NCBI GenBank assembly: GCA_963576735.1 | Contig: OY755171.1 | Location: 7,192,001 to 7,256,000, forward strand | Length of the DNA stretch: 64,000 nt | Reading direction: 5' to 3' | Source: Bedellia somnulentella | Taxonomy: Eukaryota; Arthropoda; Insecta; Lepidoptera; Bedelliidae | Shown: one piece after another, positions 45,900 to 57,010 of the stretch | Layout of the letters: each line of letters opens with the position of its first letter | Position numbering within the stretch: the first letter of the stretch is position 1 | Position numbers and translations under genes: made by a program | The notes under the pieces: generated by a model | Told to the model about the DNA's origin: nothing | The model's database searches: none | What the model saw: only the letters and a program-made list of their open reading frames with translations

Positions 45900-46012
45900 C
45901 ATACATATATATATACTCACGTCCATAAATCCCAAAAAGTAGTCGCCTCTTACGACACCCCTGGGTAGAAAAAGGTAGTAACTTTGAAGGACGGCACTAC
46001 ACGGACTTAAAA
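45858..46012 (-). repeat. SINE-A with internal deletion and AT microsatellite
   Basis: A long (AT)n run at about 45865-45895 and CATA repeats precede ACTCACGTCCATAAATCCC. The sequence then jumps to AGTCGCCTCTTACGACACCC and ends GGCACTACACGG, so about 130 bp of the middle is deleted. Confidence 0.75.
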
Positions 46013-47870
46013 GTAAATTATCATGAAACGTAAAAAATACAAATTATTTATCAAAAACTTTATTGCCGTATATTGTGAAATAACAATAGCATTATATAAT
46101 GTCCGTACGAGGCATATAGCTATCCAACCACCAACAATTATTTATTTCCCCATGTTTTTCCCTCTAAATATATCTTCTTGAAACTCTGAGTTAATATAAA
46201 GACTCAATGCTCAATGATATATAGCAAGTCCAGTATGTCAAACTTTTGGCCTAGTACATTATCGAATACACACTAAAATGTCACCAAGGAGTACCATTGG
46301 TTGACACCTAGATCTGTCAAATATGTATTGGCAGTTCTGCACATACGTATAAATACGTTCCATTTTAAAATCACTGTTCCCCATCACTGCTCTGCAGTTT
46401 ATTCTTAGTCTGAAGTTTAAATTGACGTATCCTAACACATTTCGAGCCCAGCAAAGCATGAGTCTGTATATTTGATTAATTAAGCCTCGGTAAAATTTGT
46501 AACGTCAGATAGGAATAAATATAACGATTTCAAAAAAAAAAACCTTAGTTTTATATTTTACTACCAACAATTTTTACTAACTTACTACTCACAAGATGTT
46601 ACAACATTTTAACAAAATGAAATATTCAATTTTGACAAATCTGCTGGGATATTTTCATTTTAAACGAGGTTAGTATCCCGATTGCGCTAGTGATGGGCGA
46701 AAGATACGGATTCATGCACTCGGCGCGGCGCTGCTAGTTGAATCTATTAAGCTCTCTAGGCGAGGATCCAATCAAACGTGATTATCGATGAATGCAGAGA
46801 GCGGATTATACCGAAAAATATTGGAGCTCTGTCGACTTTCACTGGCAACTTGATTAAAATTGAGCGCAATAGAGGAGCAAAGGAAAGATTATGGATATGC
46901 ACTGAAAACAGATTAGGTCTTGTTGTCAGCTTGGTTTCTTTTGTGAATTACTTTTAATTAAAAGACTCGATTATCCTATTCAACTCTATAGACAAAGATA
47001 GTAGTAACTTGATGACTTTGACGAGTTGCACCACTCGCATTTTTGTAAATAATATTTTACTCGTTTTGGTATCTTCTTCATAAAAGCTCACTTCTTGGTC
47101 CCGAGACAATGAAACCTTTTCAAGAAATCCAGTTTATTTATAAAGTTAGCAAAACATCTTACATTAATCTTAGTTTATAAGTCGAGGCCTTCTTGCTCAG
47201 TTCGCGTCGCCTCTTATTGTGAAACAGGTTTAATTAAGATATCGCAGGAAATTGAGTTTCCCTTCTTATTATATTAACACATTAAAGCATATTTTTTTCA
47301 TTTGTATTCAAAATGCGTTAATGTAAAAAAGTAATACGCTTTACCTTCCAGGAACTTTGTTTAGATTTTGATATCTAACTTCTTGATTTCAATAGCTGGA
47401 AAATCAACTTATTCTTTTTCTGAGGAGCCTTCGGTCGGGTAAAAAGTCTATCGATTTTTTTGGTTCTAAATTGTATATAAGGTGTATGTGTACAAGGTGT
47501 ATATGTGTGTATGTCTACAGTGTATAAGGTGTATGATTTTGAGAAATTGTAGATTTGAAGTATTCATCGATAGAGTCGACATTAACCGTTGCTCCAGAAT
47601 CTGATCATTCTTTCAAGAGTTACGATTGCCGCAGAATACTTTACAGCAATGAATGACTAGTTTCTTATTTATTTTTATTTCGAACCGACACTCAACTGAC
47701 AGATAATTATTGTTCTATAATTATTATAGCGAAATGACATATTATTTTCAGGTTCCCTGTATTGATGATAAAAATACACTGTAAAAATATGATTTAATAT
47801 TATTATAGCATTTAAGGAACTAAACTCGACTTGAACGTATTATTCTCCCATGTATCTCATATCGCAGCAG
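46013..47870. other. Intergenic, no gene recognised
   Basis: AT-rich. A 66-residue minus ORF at 46259-46459 shows no domain. TAGTGATGGGCGAAAGATAC at about 46688 resembles a hAT-type terminal repeat, but no partner end was found. Confidence 0.4.
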
Positions 47871-47871
47871 A

Positions 47872-47965
47872 TATTTATATCCCTACGGAGTGCTTACTCT
47901 GAATAGGGTGATTTGGCCATAGTACAACATGCTTAACTAGGATTGGCAGACTAACGATGACTAAC
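47872..47965 (-). repeat. RTE-LINE 3'-tail fragment
   Basis: On the minus strand it reads TAGTCTGCCAATCCTAG, then ACTATGGCCAAATCACCC, parallel to 18098-18160. It is an old tail-only copy. Confidence 0.65.
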
Positions 47966-48056
47966 TTATCCTCCGACCCATGAACTCTTCTTACTTTTGG
48001 CCAAACAGGTGTTTCAGCTGGCAATATTCTACCGAACTGGATTATAATATAATATA

Positions 48057-48116
48057 ATTTATTTATTCAGACAATACAGTCCATTATTGTTAGTACTCCT
48101 TAACCTATGTTAGTAA
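48057..48116 (-). repeat. Second copy of the 1803-1866 3' UTR module
   Basis: TTTATTTATTCAGACAATAC and ACCTATGTTAGTAAC match the AATAAA-containing UTR behind the ORF1-like fragment at 1869. No coding part accompanies this copy. Confidence 0.55.
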
Positions 48117-48453
48117 CAAAACAATTCAATTTAATTAATTAATATAAAATTACACTAGTTTATAAATTATATTATAAGTTATATCCAACAAATTGAATGT
48201 TTGAGAGACCCAGTACTCAAAACCTCCAGAACTTGAGCCACATGTTCTACCGATAGACCACGAAGGCAGTTAGAGGCATAATATACATACATATAACAAT
48301 TAATGTTTAAGGTATTCTCATATAGTAGAAAAAGTACGAGTTGGTAACATAAGGACTCTTGTAAAAATAACTTTTAGGATTTCGGGTTTGAGATCCTTAG
48401 AATGTATCCCCGAATACACCAGTTCTTCTGTATATCACAATTTACTGTTTTAT

Positions 48454-48707
48454 ACATACATACATACATATACTCACGGCTATAAATCCCGAGAAGGGGT
48501 AGCCAGAGCTAAGGAATTAGAAATTCGTCAGCCACTTTTGGAAACTTGAGTGGGGAAAAGATGGTAAAGTAAAGGTTGTTGGTGATGATGGGTCTCCAAC
48601 CGCATCGCCCAAAAATCCCTTAAAAGCCCCAATACCGTTAGTCGCCTCTTACGTTCACCCACCGGAAGAAATGGGGTAGTGCTATTCTAAGCCGACACTA
48701 CACAGCA
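48454..48707 (-). mobile_element. SINE-A, full-length reference copy with 10-bp duplication
   Basis: The 254-bp copy lies between two ACTGTTTTAT repeats (48444-48453 and 48708-48717). Read on the minus strand it starts TGCTGTGTAGTGTCGGCTTA and ends GAGTATATGTATGTATGTAT. CGGCTTAGAATAG near the 5' end and GGTTGGAGACC about 100 bp on are only loosely like A and B boxes, so the promoter type is uncertain. Confidence 0.93.
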
Positions 48708-48842
48708 ACTGTTTTATCTATCACAATATATACATTAGTGTAAAAACTTTCATAAAATTGCACTGAACTGTACTCAGAAATAAAAAAAGTTTTCATATGT
48801 TCTACGTTAATTTTATTCATATTTCAACCGTGAAAGCTCAAT

Positions 48843-49088
48843 CAACTGTGATGGCTCAAAAGGTAGAACATTCGCATTTTATGCAAACAGACGTGGGTTA
48901 AAATCCTGGGTTGGGGCCTACATTAATTTGTCTTTTCTAAAGTCATATGTGTGGAGTAAACCCATATGACTAAGTTATACTTAGTCATGTGACAATGTAT
49001 TTGTTCAAAACGGTAATAGGCCTGTTCCATATCACGTGAGTACACTGTCCAAGTAAAGCGTGGATAATCTGAACATCAGGTGACAATA
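48843..49088 (+). repeat. SINE-B copy interrupted by family C
   Basis: The head GATGGCTCAAAAGGTAGAAC and GGGTTAAAATCCTGGGTTGG are recognisable. The body runs to CATCAGGTGACAATA, where the family C element is inserted. Confidence 0.82.
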
Positions 49089-49525
49089 AATAAAGAATAA
49101 ATAAAGCAAAGAAAAATTTTCGACACAGGCGGGGATCGGTTTGCGTTTCCTACCTCCGAATTTTTTACTAATTCGGAAGGCCACTTGTCTACCTTTTCAG
49201 ATAGAATGCAAATGTTGAAAACGCCTAACTATCACATAATTTAAATCTTTTTGTTCATGAAAACCTCATGTGGGGAGTATTACTAATAAATAAAGAATAA
49301 ATAAACGCAAACACTACTTAAACGTGTAAAAAGAAATAAAGGATAGAAGAATTTCGCACTGGCAGCCAATTGACACGGTAGCTCAGTTGGCAGAGCGTCG
49401 GGGCGTTTACCCGAGGTCGCGGGTTCGATCCCCGCCTGTGTCGAAATTTTTCTTTCCTTTATTTATTCTTTATTTATTAGTAATAATCCCCACATGAGGT
49501 TTTCATGAACAAAAAGATTTAAATT
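49089..49525 (+). mobile_element. Family C retroposon with inverted 5' part
   Basis: A 437-bp insertion flanked by ATCAGGTGACAATA (49075-49088 and 49526-49539). The right part (about 49291-49525) is a forward family C unit with a tRNA-like module. The left part (49089-49290) is family C sequence in reverse, including a cut tRNA-like end (GACACAGGCGGGGATCG). The whole could fold into a long hairpin. Confidence 0.8.
49370..49443 (+). repeat. tRNA-like module of family C
   Basis: Folds as a cloverleaf. The acceptor GACACGG pairs with CTGTGTC, the D-arm is GCTCAGTTGGCAGAGC, the anticodon stem TCGGG/CCCGA encloses GCGTTTA, and the T-arm is GCGGGTTCGATCCCCGC. The loop has C at position 33 instead of the invariant U, and two other copies have distorted loops. 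This argues for a retroposon head rather than a working tRNA gene. Confidence 0.7.
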
Positions 49526-49539
49526 ATCAGGTGACAATA

Positions 49540-50434
49540 TTACGTTAATTTATTATAACAATAGGATCACACATAAGATTTTTCAAATACAATTGTGAAC
49601 ACATAAGTTTTATTCAAATTCACAAACAAAACTAAATAGGTTGCTCCAAACGCATTTCACTAGTTTTAATAGTTAGCGAAAGGAATTTACCGCCACAAAT
49701 GTTGTTCAAGTAAAAATGATTCTTTATGAAGCAACTGCGCCGCTCGTTTGCCGCCCACCGTTCTTGCTCGTAGGATTCTTCTACGGATGTTGATTCGATT
49801 ACTGTCTAGCTTTGCGGAAAAAAGATTGTATTGTTTATTGCTTCTTCAGCAAAAAATCTACCTCAAGATTTTTAATTCGTTAGCGAAGTTAAGAACTCAA
49901 CTCAGCTATTTACCGCTCAGTGATAACAGTGTAAAATATTTTGCTGACAAAAGCATAAAGTTGTGGCGAACAGTTTGTTCGCAGTCTGCTACCGAAGGAA
50001 AATTAAAGATGTAATCAATTTATGAATTGCTTTCCATTTGGTGCTCTTTTATTAATTTTGTTTTCGAAGTTGCCTTGAAGAATGTTCAGAATCATTTTAT
50101 TAAAACTGCCTCTTAAAACGTTGATAATCAGTAAATGAGTTCTTAGTAGTAATTGGCAAAAAAAAGAGCTATTGGGTTGGCAAGTATTGTCATTTTTGAG
50201 CAGTAATCCAAATTCAAACTTTAATTTCTTATTTATGTTTTTTTTTTAAGAAAAGCAAAGTTATATAATTGTTTGTTAAAATTTACAGCATGTTATATTT
50301 GGGTTTCGGCGATAATCTGCTATGACACAAAGCCTTACAGATAGACAAACATCACGAAACTATAAAGCTTTTGGTTATTGCTATTCGGCAACAAATTCAC
50401 AAAAAGAAATAAAGAAGCCATATTTAATATAAAA
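49540..50434. other. Intergenic, small unassigned ORF
   Basis: A plus-strand ORF of 88 codons at 49748-50014 (MPPTVLARRILLRMLIRLLS) shows no known domain and is probably chance or a relic. The rest is AT-rich. Confidence 0.35.
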
Positions 50435-50440
50435 TTTATT
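50435..50440 (-). promoter_or_regulatory. Candidate poly(A) signal of the DUF4758-like gene
   Basis: Minus-strand AATAAA about 545 bp past the stop codon. The region in between has no other gene on this strand. Confidence 0.35.
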
Positions 50441-50983
50441 AGAAAATACAGAAGAGCCGATTTACAAAAATACAAAATAGAGTATTATACATTGTTATAA
50501 ACAAGCAAAGATCTTTTGTTTTTACATTACTTATATGGTTAGCATAATCATTTTCACCTAACTAATACAAATATTTACATCATGGCTAACATTATATAAA
50601 TAGAATTTATTTACAGATTTTTTAAAGTCCATACCGTTAAGTAACTCTCTAAAGACGTACCATGTGCAAAACATCTTTCCACGTGAATTTGTAATAATTC
50701 ATAACACTCCACTTCTGGGTGGAGGAAAACTTAGAAGAAAATACAAGTTTAGAGTTTTCGAGTTTCACAAAAGGCTATAAATCGCAACATTGTGCTGAAG
50801 TGTTTACTGCACACAACAACACGAGCGATATAGTTTATCACTTGCACTACATACCGCTACAACAACGCACTCTTGTTACAAAGTTTCGGTCCCGAAGGAA
50901 AGTTTTCATCACAATAGTTTCTTGCACTAAAACTTTTACGCGGTTCAAGGAAGTCTTTATCACAATTTTTTCGTAAACAACAC

Positions 50984-53900
50984 TTATCCTACATATGGGA
51001 ATGGTGCAAAATGAGCCGGGAAGTACCCAGGATATCCGGCGCTAGGTGCTACTGGAACGGAATTCGTCATATAAGAAGTTATCACCGTTGGTACTACCTT
51101 AGTAGAATAAAGCGTAGTTAACACTGTCTTAGCACCAAAAGTCAATTTTAAAATTTGACTTTCTGTTTCTACAACTTCTGTGTTAATGACAACTGGCGTT
51201 TGAGTTACTTGAAACTGTTGAGGAACTTGAGGGAACAGCGGGTTCAGCGGCTGAAGTGGCAGTGCAGGCAAATTACTCGTTCCGATTTCGTATTCTGTTT
51301 TAGTAACTGTGGCCACTGGCCTAGAAATTGTGCTGTACACTGTACTCTTTCCGTTAAAAACAGGTATAATATGAGATTCGAATATAGTTTCATAAGTAAG
51401 AACTGGTTTAGATGTAGTCACAACATTCGGTATTTGAGCAGCTGCTGCTGGGTTTAGGAGCCTCAACAGAGCTAATTGTTGAGCTTGTTCTGGAGTTAGC
51501 GCGGGAGTTGCTGGGGTAGGAGATTCCGTCACTTGATTTTTGTTGCTTTGACCGTGCGCCTTTTTCAAACGGAGATGGTTATCTGGCATTCTGTGTTTAT
51601 CAATTTCTGATAAATCGAAGTCTGCTCCCACATTAGCTAAATCAATGTCGGATAAGCGGACGCGGTGTGCCACTCCTTCTTCTTCTTCATTACTATCACC
51701 AAAGTCCAATTCCAAGTGTAACTCAGAACCAGCTTCGTCTAACCGGCTGTTGAACTCTTTTAAAGTTTTACTTGGTATAAACTGATAAAATTCCATAGGA
51801 GGAAGTGTTTTTGTTGCGGTAACTAATCTAGTGATCAGGTAAGTCTGAATAAATGTAAGACTGTTCGTAACATTGTCTTTGACAACGGGCAGAATATGTG
51901 TTTTCAGCAAATTTTGTGTCGTGCTAAATGTTTCAGTTACGGTTTCCAGAGGAGGCGTTTCCTGATCAGAGTAAAGAGTTATCGGTGGTAAAGTAACAAC
52001 GCTCGAATCCAGCAGATTATGTTCTCTTTCGTAAGGAGATGCCGTTGCTAATATATTTTCAGGTGATGGTTCATTCAGAGCACTTGCTGAATTTATAATA
52101 AACGAAGGTTCAATTCGTTTCTCTATTGTAGAAGTAACTGTTATTATTCGTGTATTTTTAACTCTGCCAACCTGAAAAAGAAGAAAATTATATCACCGTA
52201 AAAACACGATATCTATATAAATAATATCTAATATCTAGTTTAGTGAAGCAGTTTTTATTAATGTTCTCACGCTCTGTTAAGGCGCACAATAATTTAAATA
52301 ATATTTAAGTAACGATGAAGGCGCTGAACTTTATATGTATTACATAGAATAATCCCGATAAATAAAGTAGCGAAAGAGATTTTATAGAGGCAATGTGGAT
52401 GGTATTGTTTGTTGACGACGCCTTGCTTCGTAAAACGTTTCTAGACCAAAAACGTTCTTATAAAGGCGGTAATCTGAAGTGCTAAGAAAAAAACAGTAGT
52501 AGTGAACGTGAGGGAATCAAGAGAGATTTGTCAAGATCATGCAAAGTGGCGATCGATAGTGTCTGCCTACCTCAATGAGAATTACGGGCTCGAGTATAAA
52601 TAAGTGATTAGGTAACTAAAAGCATACCCTGAAATTGGCATAACGGTAGTACATAGGCAAACCATATAAGATAAACAATGGTTGCGGCGTACGGGTGACC
52701 CAAAATATCATCAATAGCAAAATTTATACATTAAAAAAATGCTTAAGGTGCTATCCGTTCAGTGTGTTTAGATGCATCCGTTGGTTTAATGTTTAAGCTA
52801 GTGTTAATAAGAGTTTTAATGCCCTTAATTTGCCATATTGAATTTGGTATTGTGCTGAAATAATATATTATTTATTGTGACTTAAATTATTATTGTGGCT
52901 TAAATTAATTATATACCTGGAAAGTATATGGAGATCTTATAGTAGCAATTTCATAGTAGACATCGCTAAAATCTGCAGGTGTAGATATTTCAACTTTGAT
53001 GGTTTCTACAGCGGGAGGTTTTTCTATAGAATTGTCATCTGGTTCGTTTTCAATTAGAGAGCCAGGGCCACTATGCGATCCAGAAAGTTCTAAGTCATTA
53101 TCAGATCGAGTATCAGATCGTGCTTGGGGTGATAACTCATTTGACTGTGTTTCATCAAGTAATGGATTAGAGTTCGGAGTTGTTTGGGGTTCGTCATCCC
53201 CATTAATTTTGCGAATAGTCACTTTGGGTTTTGGACTTGTTTTGTATTGCCACCGTCCAGATCCAGGTGTTCTATTGAGTTTGAATTTGTAAATGCTTGA
53301 CGATGCGCTTGGTGTCACATGCTCAACAGCTGAGGGTTGAACTCGAGGTTTGAAACCACGCCTTGGTTGATTTTCGTTACTACTTGGTGTAACAGCTGCT
53401 TTTTGATTAGCATTATTGCGGTTATTTTTGCGTCTGTTAGAATATGACGGCGTTGGTTCACTGAAATAAGAAAATAGATTTATAACAGCCTTATATGCAT
53501 CAATGATATAAAAACTCAACCCAACTACGCCGTATATCTCCGAAAGGGTTGGCAGAGGTACTAATACTTCTGCACACACGGCATCGTCATCTGGTGTTCA
53601 AAGTACACACGTTTTGTTAGGACGGTATACTAACGTGATAGTGGGCAAGCCTAAGGCTGATTTGTGCGAATTCACTGTCTATCATATGACTAAGTTCAAC
53701 TCAGCTAGTGGGTTTCCTCACGATGTTTTCCCCGACCGTTAACAACTATGATAAATTAACTACACACATGTCTTTAGAAAATACGAATTGGTGTAGGACT
53801 GACCCGGGATTTGAACCCAGTGAGCTATTACGGTTGCTAATATACAAAATTAAGCATCTAAGATACAAACCTAGGGCGAGGCGTTTGAGACGCATTCCTG

Positions 53901-56900
53901 TTCTTAAATTTCTTTGATTGGTTTGAGTTTGTATCATGTTCATTGTCCGCATTATTTTGATTTCGGTGTCGATTTTTAAAAGAAGCAGATGCCACTCGAC
54001 GCGAATTTTTATTACTATTGTGGCCTTCGAAACTGCTTTCGTCGATGATCGATGGTGTTGGTTCTAGATTATAACGATTGTTCTTTGGAATAACTGGTGC
54101 TTGAGTTTTTACAATCCTGTGCGTTGGTGTTGGAGAAATTTTTGGTTTGTAGCCTGGTGGTTGTAAAATCTTAGAATTGCTGTTAAGAACTTGAGCATAT
54201 TTTCCATTAATGAAAGTCCCTATAACACTTGTCTCATGTACAGTTGTTACTCCATCTTTTACTATAGTTCCACCTAAGGTAGTCACAAGGCCTAATGGAT
54301 GTTCCTCATCATCTTCTTCAGTGGGAGGAGTAGGTTTATTTTTTTGGCCCACTTTGGGTTTTTGTGAATGGGACTTTGATGGCCTGATATTTATAACTTT
54401 GTATGTTTCCTCAACAAATTCTGAAGGTTGTCGTGACAGAAAATCGTACTCCGGCTCAGCAATGTTGTTACTGTTTATTAATATAGCTGGTTCCTCTTCG
54501 ACCGAATCAGTTTTTTTTTCAGAAACTTCAACTTTAGGAATGGCTGGTTTAGACTGTTTACCATCACTTTTAGAAGCGCTTGTTTTTGGCTTTGTGTTTT
54601 CATTTTTGTTTTCTTTTTTATTTGACTGAGGTTTGTTCACTTTTGGTGGGGGTTTCGGTGCAGTTTCTTTATTTTCGATAATTTTGGATGGACCTGCAAC
54701 AATTTCTACTTTGGAAATAACCTGCTTGACTTCTTTGATAACAGGTTTTTGAGGTATTTCATCTTTTTTCGGTTCCGAAGATACGACTGAAACAACACTT
54801 GGTATAGCTTGCTTTTTACTGTTGTCTTTGTCTGATAATTTGCTTGGTTTGATGGTTTCGGGTTTGACATTTACGACCACTGGAGGAGGTTTTGTTTCAA
54901 TTATATTGTCCTGGGGTGTTCCTTCTGTCGAAGACGGTTCTGAAATATTTTAAAACAGGATATGAGATCTTCATTTTGAATCTGTCTTCATACTTCCTAA
55001 AAGTACACAAGTTCATCGTGAATTTGTTACATATAAGTATGCTTGAAATGAGTGATGAATCTTAAACCTACCCTGCTACTATATATTATATATTATTGGT
55101 TATATATTTCAAGAAGGGTTAGCAAGAGCTTGAATATAAGAAACAATTCAGTCTTATTTGGAAAATTTGTGGCAAAAAGTTTATACAATAAAGGATGGAT
55201 CTAACTTTTAATATTTATTATGATGGTACTCATCTATGCCAAGACTTACTTACAGCTTAAAGTTAGAGCACTCTTTAAAATATATACTGATGTTTGGATT
55301 GTTATTTTACGTGTTCTTATTAATTTGCATCTTTCTTACCGACTGGAGGAGCAGAGTTAGGTGAGAAGACCATAACGGTGTTGCCAATGGTAGTAGTGAA
55401 ATCCAAGAACCCGTAAACTGTCTGAGTTATGAAATTGCTCCCGCCATCTGCCCTCGTGAAACCTGAAAATCAAGAACAAATTCCATTTTAGGTTCAGAGT
55501 AGAGTTTGGAAATTATGCTTAGTCGCTAAAATGATTGAAGACGTGTTCCTCGAAATTCATTTAAGTATGGGTACCTTAAAATACACTTAAGCCCTTTAAA
55601 CGGCCGAAGATTGAACAAAAATTTATTAACTGTCACGTTTATTTAAATTAGGCAAGATTGAGATTATGGTGGCAATGATTTGGCCACTGCCTTACAAACG
55701 GTTAACTAAACATTTTTTGCCAACATAATATTAAACAGTTAAGAATACTTCTTATTTCTAAGTTTGTCCAGCTCCAATAGTCCTTATACGCCACTCGTAG
55801 TAAAAAATAGGGCATTAATATTGACAAAAAGGGGGTTCTCTGAACAGCAAGAGACAAAAATGACACGGGTCGTGCAGAGCTAATACGAGTAGTACCTATG
55901 CCAATCCCTTCATTTAAACTATGACTTTGAGTATGAGTCTTCAATATGACACCAAACACCTTATGAAATTATATTTAAACTTCGCGGGCCTATGCCAACT
56001 TTTTTAAATTTGATTAGTTACAGTTTTTTAATACAAAATTTGAGGTTAAAGTCATATACAATAAGGTACAAGCAGTGTGCTGCTAGTGCTTTTCAAAACA
56101 CACTAGTAGGAAATCGCTTATTCACTTTATGTCTTTCACAACACTTCTGCTAGCGATTTTATTAAATTATTTATTATGGTACGTGTGTAGTAACAATCGA
56201 TAAAAAGACGTGAAAACGCTTGTAGTAAATCTAAATGAATTTCTTGATAGCGTATAACTTTTAAACTCACTAGAATAAGAGTGAAATTCGTTCCTTGTGT
56301 TGATAATACACTCCATATTCCATTTAGTTCCACTCCGTGTATTACCAAGTGGACTGCGATAGTCCACCTAAGATATGGATCAAAGAATTTGGGACGGAAC
56401 TCACTCCACTCTATGTGTTTCAGCTATGTTTTTCAATCTCATTATTCAGATGTACGTGTGTAGATATTTTCTGCGATACTCAATACAAATTTCCTTTGAC
56501 AACTTTTATGTATTGGAAGAGTCGTTATATTTGCATACAATCCAAAGTTTGTAGATTTAAGAGTGTTGGGAAAAGTTAGAATGGCCTTTGCTTTAGTCTT
56601 TTTACTCACTATAACTGTTTTTGTCTACGAGTATGCCTTTACATAATATATACATTAATATACTAACGAATATAAATACCAAATCGGGGTAGCTAGCTAG
56701 CCAGATTTCTATAGAAGACTAATATCAGCTAGTTTTAGAAATGGTACAGGCAATATTTTTTGTGGGAAGTTTATTCGTGAGTATATAGGGTAAGCAATGC
56801 ATGCATAAACAATACAATACCTAGTGTACCCTCTATATAACACTACCATGTTATATGGCATACAAAATGAAGGTGTAAGAATATGGCCTTATTAAGGATT

Positions 56901-57010
56901 TGCTTATATGTTATTCACATATTTTATCATAGTATTGTATAAATTATGGTCATATTATACTTACCTAAGCTCGCAGCCACTAAAAAAACCAACAGTAGTC
57001 TGTAATCCAT
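50984..57010 (-). CDS. Secreted DUF4758-like protein, 989 residues
   Basis: Exons on the minus strand, 56965-57010, 55340-55462, 53871-54939, 52917-53460 and 50984-52171, join in frame with GT-AG borders to 989 residues. The N-terminus MDYRLLLVFLVAASLG is a signal peptide. The first conserved block, TVYGFLDFTTTIGNTVMVF, lies near residues 30-50. A second, TTLGGTIVKDGVTTVHETSV with FINGKY, lies near 280-315. Further Thr/Val-rich beta-type blocks follow in the last exon (TETFSTTQNLLKTHILPVV, ETIFESHIIPVFNGKSTVYS, LTFGAKTVLTTLYSTKV). Long low-complexity stretches rich in Lys, Pro, Ser, Asn and Arg separate them. This block pattern matches my memory of DUF4758, an insect-specific family of unknown function. 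There is no membrane segment near the C-terminus, so secretion to the extracellular or cuticular matrix is inferred. Intron 3 contains a SINE-B. Confidence 0.85.
52172..52916. other. Intron 4 of the DUF4758-like gene
   Basis: No repeat or coding sequence recognised. The acceptor CTTTTTCAG and donor CAG-GTATAT define its borders on the minus strand. Confidence 0.6.
53517..53832 (-). repeat. SINE-B in intron 3 of the DUF4758-like gene
   Basis: Same orientation as the gene. It has the 3' module (TACGCCGTATATCTCCGAAA, GGGTTGGCAGAGG), the body, and the head end GGGATTTGAACCCAGTGAGC. It fills most of the intron and its end is only about 38 bp from the exon 3 donor. Confidence 0.88.
54940..55339. 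other. Intron 2 of the DUF4758-like gene with a SINE-A relic
   Basis: At about 55098-55187 the sequence TATATTTCAAGAAGGGTTAG, CAAGAGCTTGAATATAAGAA, TTTGGAAAATTTGTGGC resembles a heavily decayed minus-oriented SINE-A. Confidence 0.45.
55463..56964. other. Intron 1 of the DUF4758-like gene with a SINE-A relic
   Basis: At about 56655-56752 TACTAACGAATATAAATACC, GGGGTAGCTAGCTAGCCAG and AGCTAGTTTTAGAAATGG resemble old SINE-A. Short ORFs elsewhere have no recognisable domain. Confidence 0.45.

Noticed and set aside
45865..45910. AT microsatellite as a possible origin or CRISPR-like array
   Set aside because: It is a simple dinucleotide run that grew from a SINE-A TATG/CATA tail; no spacer structure exists.
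46688..46800. Possible hAT transposon end
   Set aside because: Only one loosely matching end (TAGTGATGGGC) and no partner or 8-bp duplication could be found.
54210..54629. 139-codon plus ORF
   Set aside because: Antisense to exon 3 of the DUF4758-like gene; composition follows from the Lys/Pro-rich sense strand.
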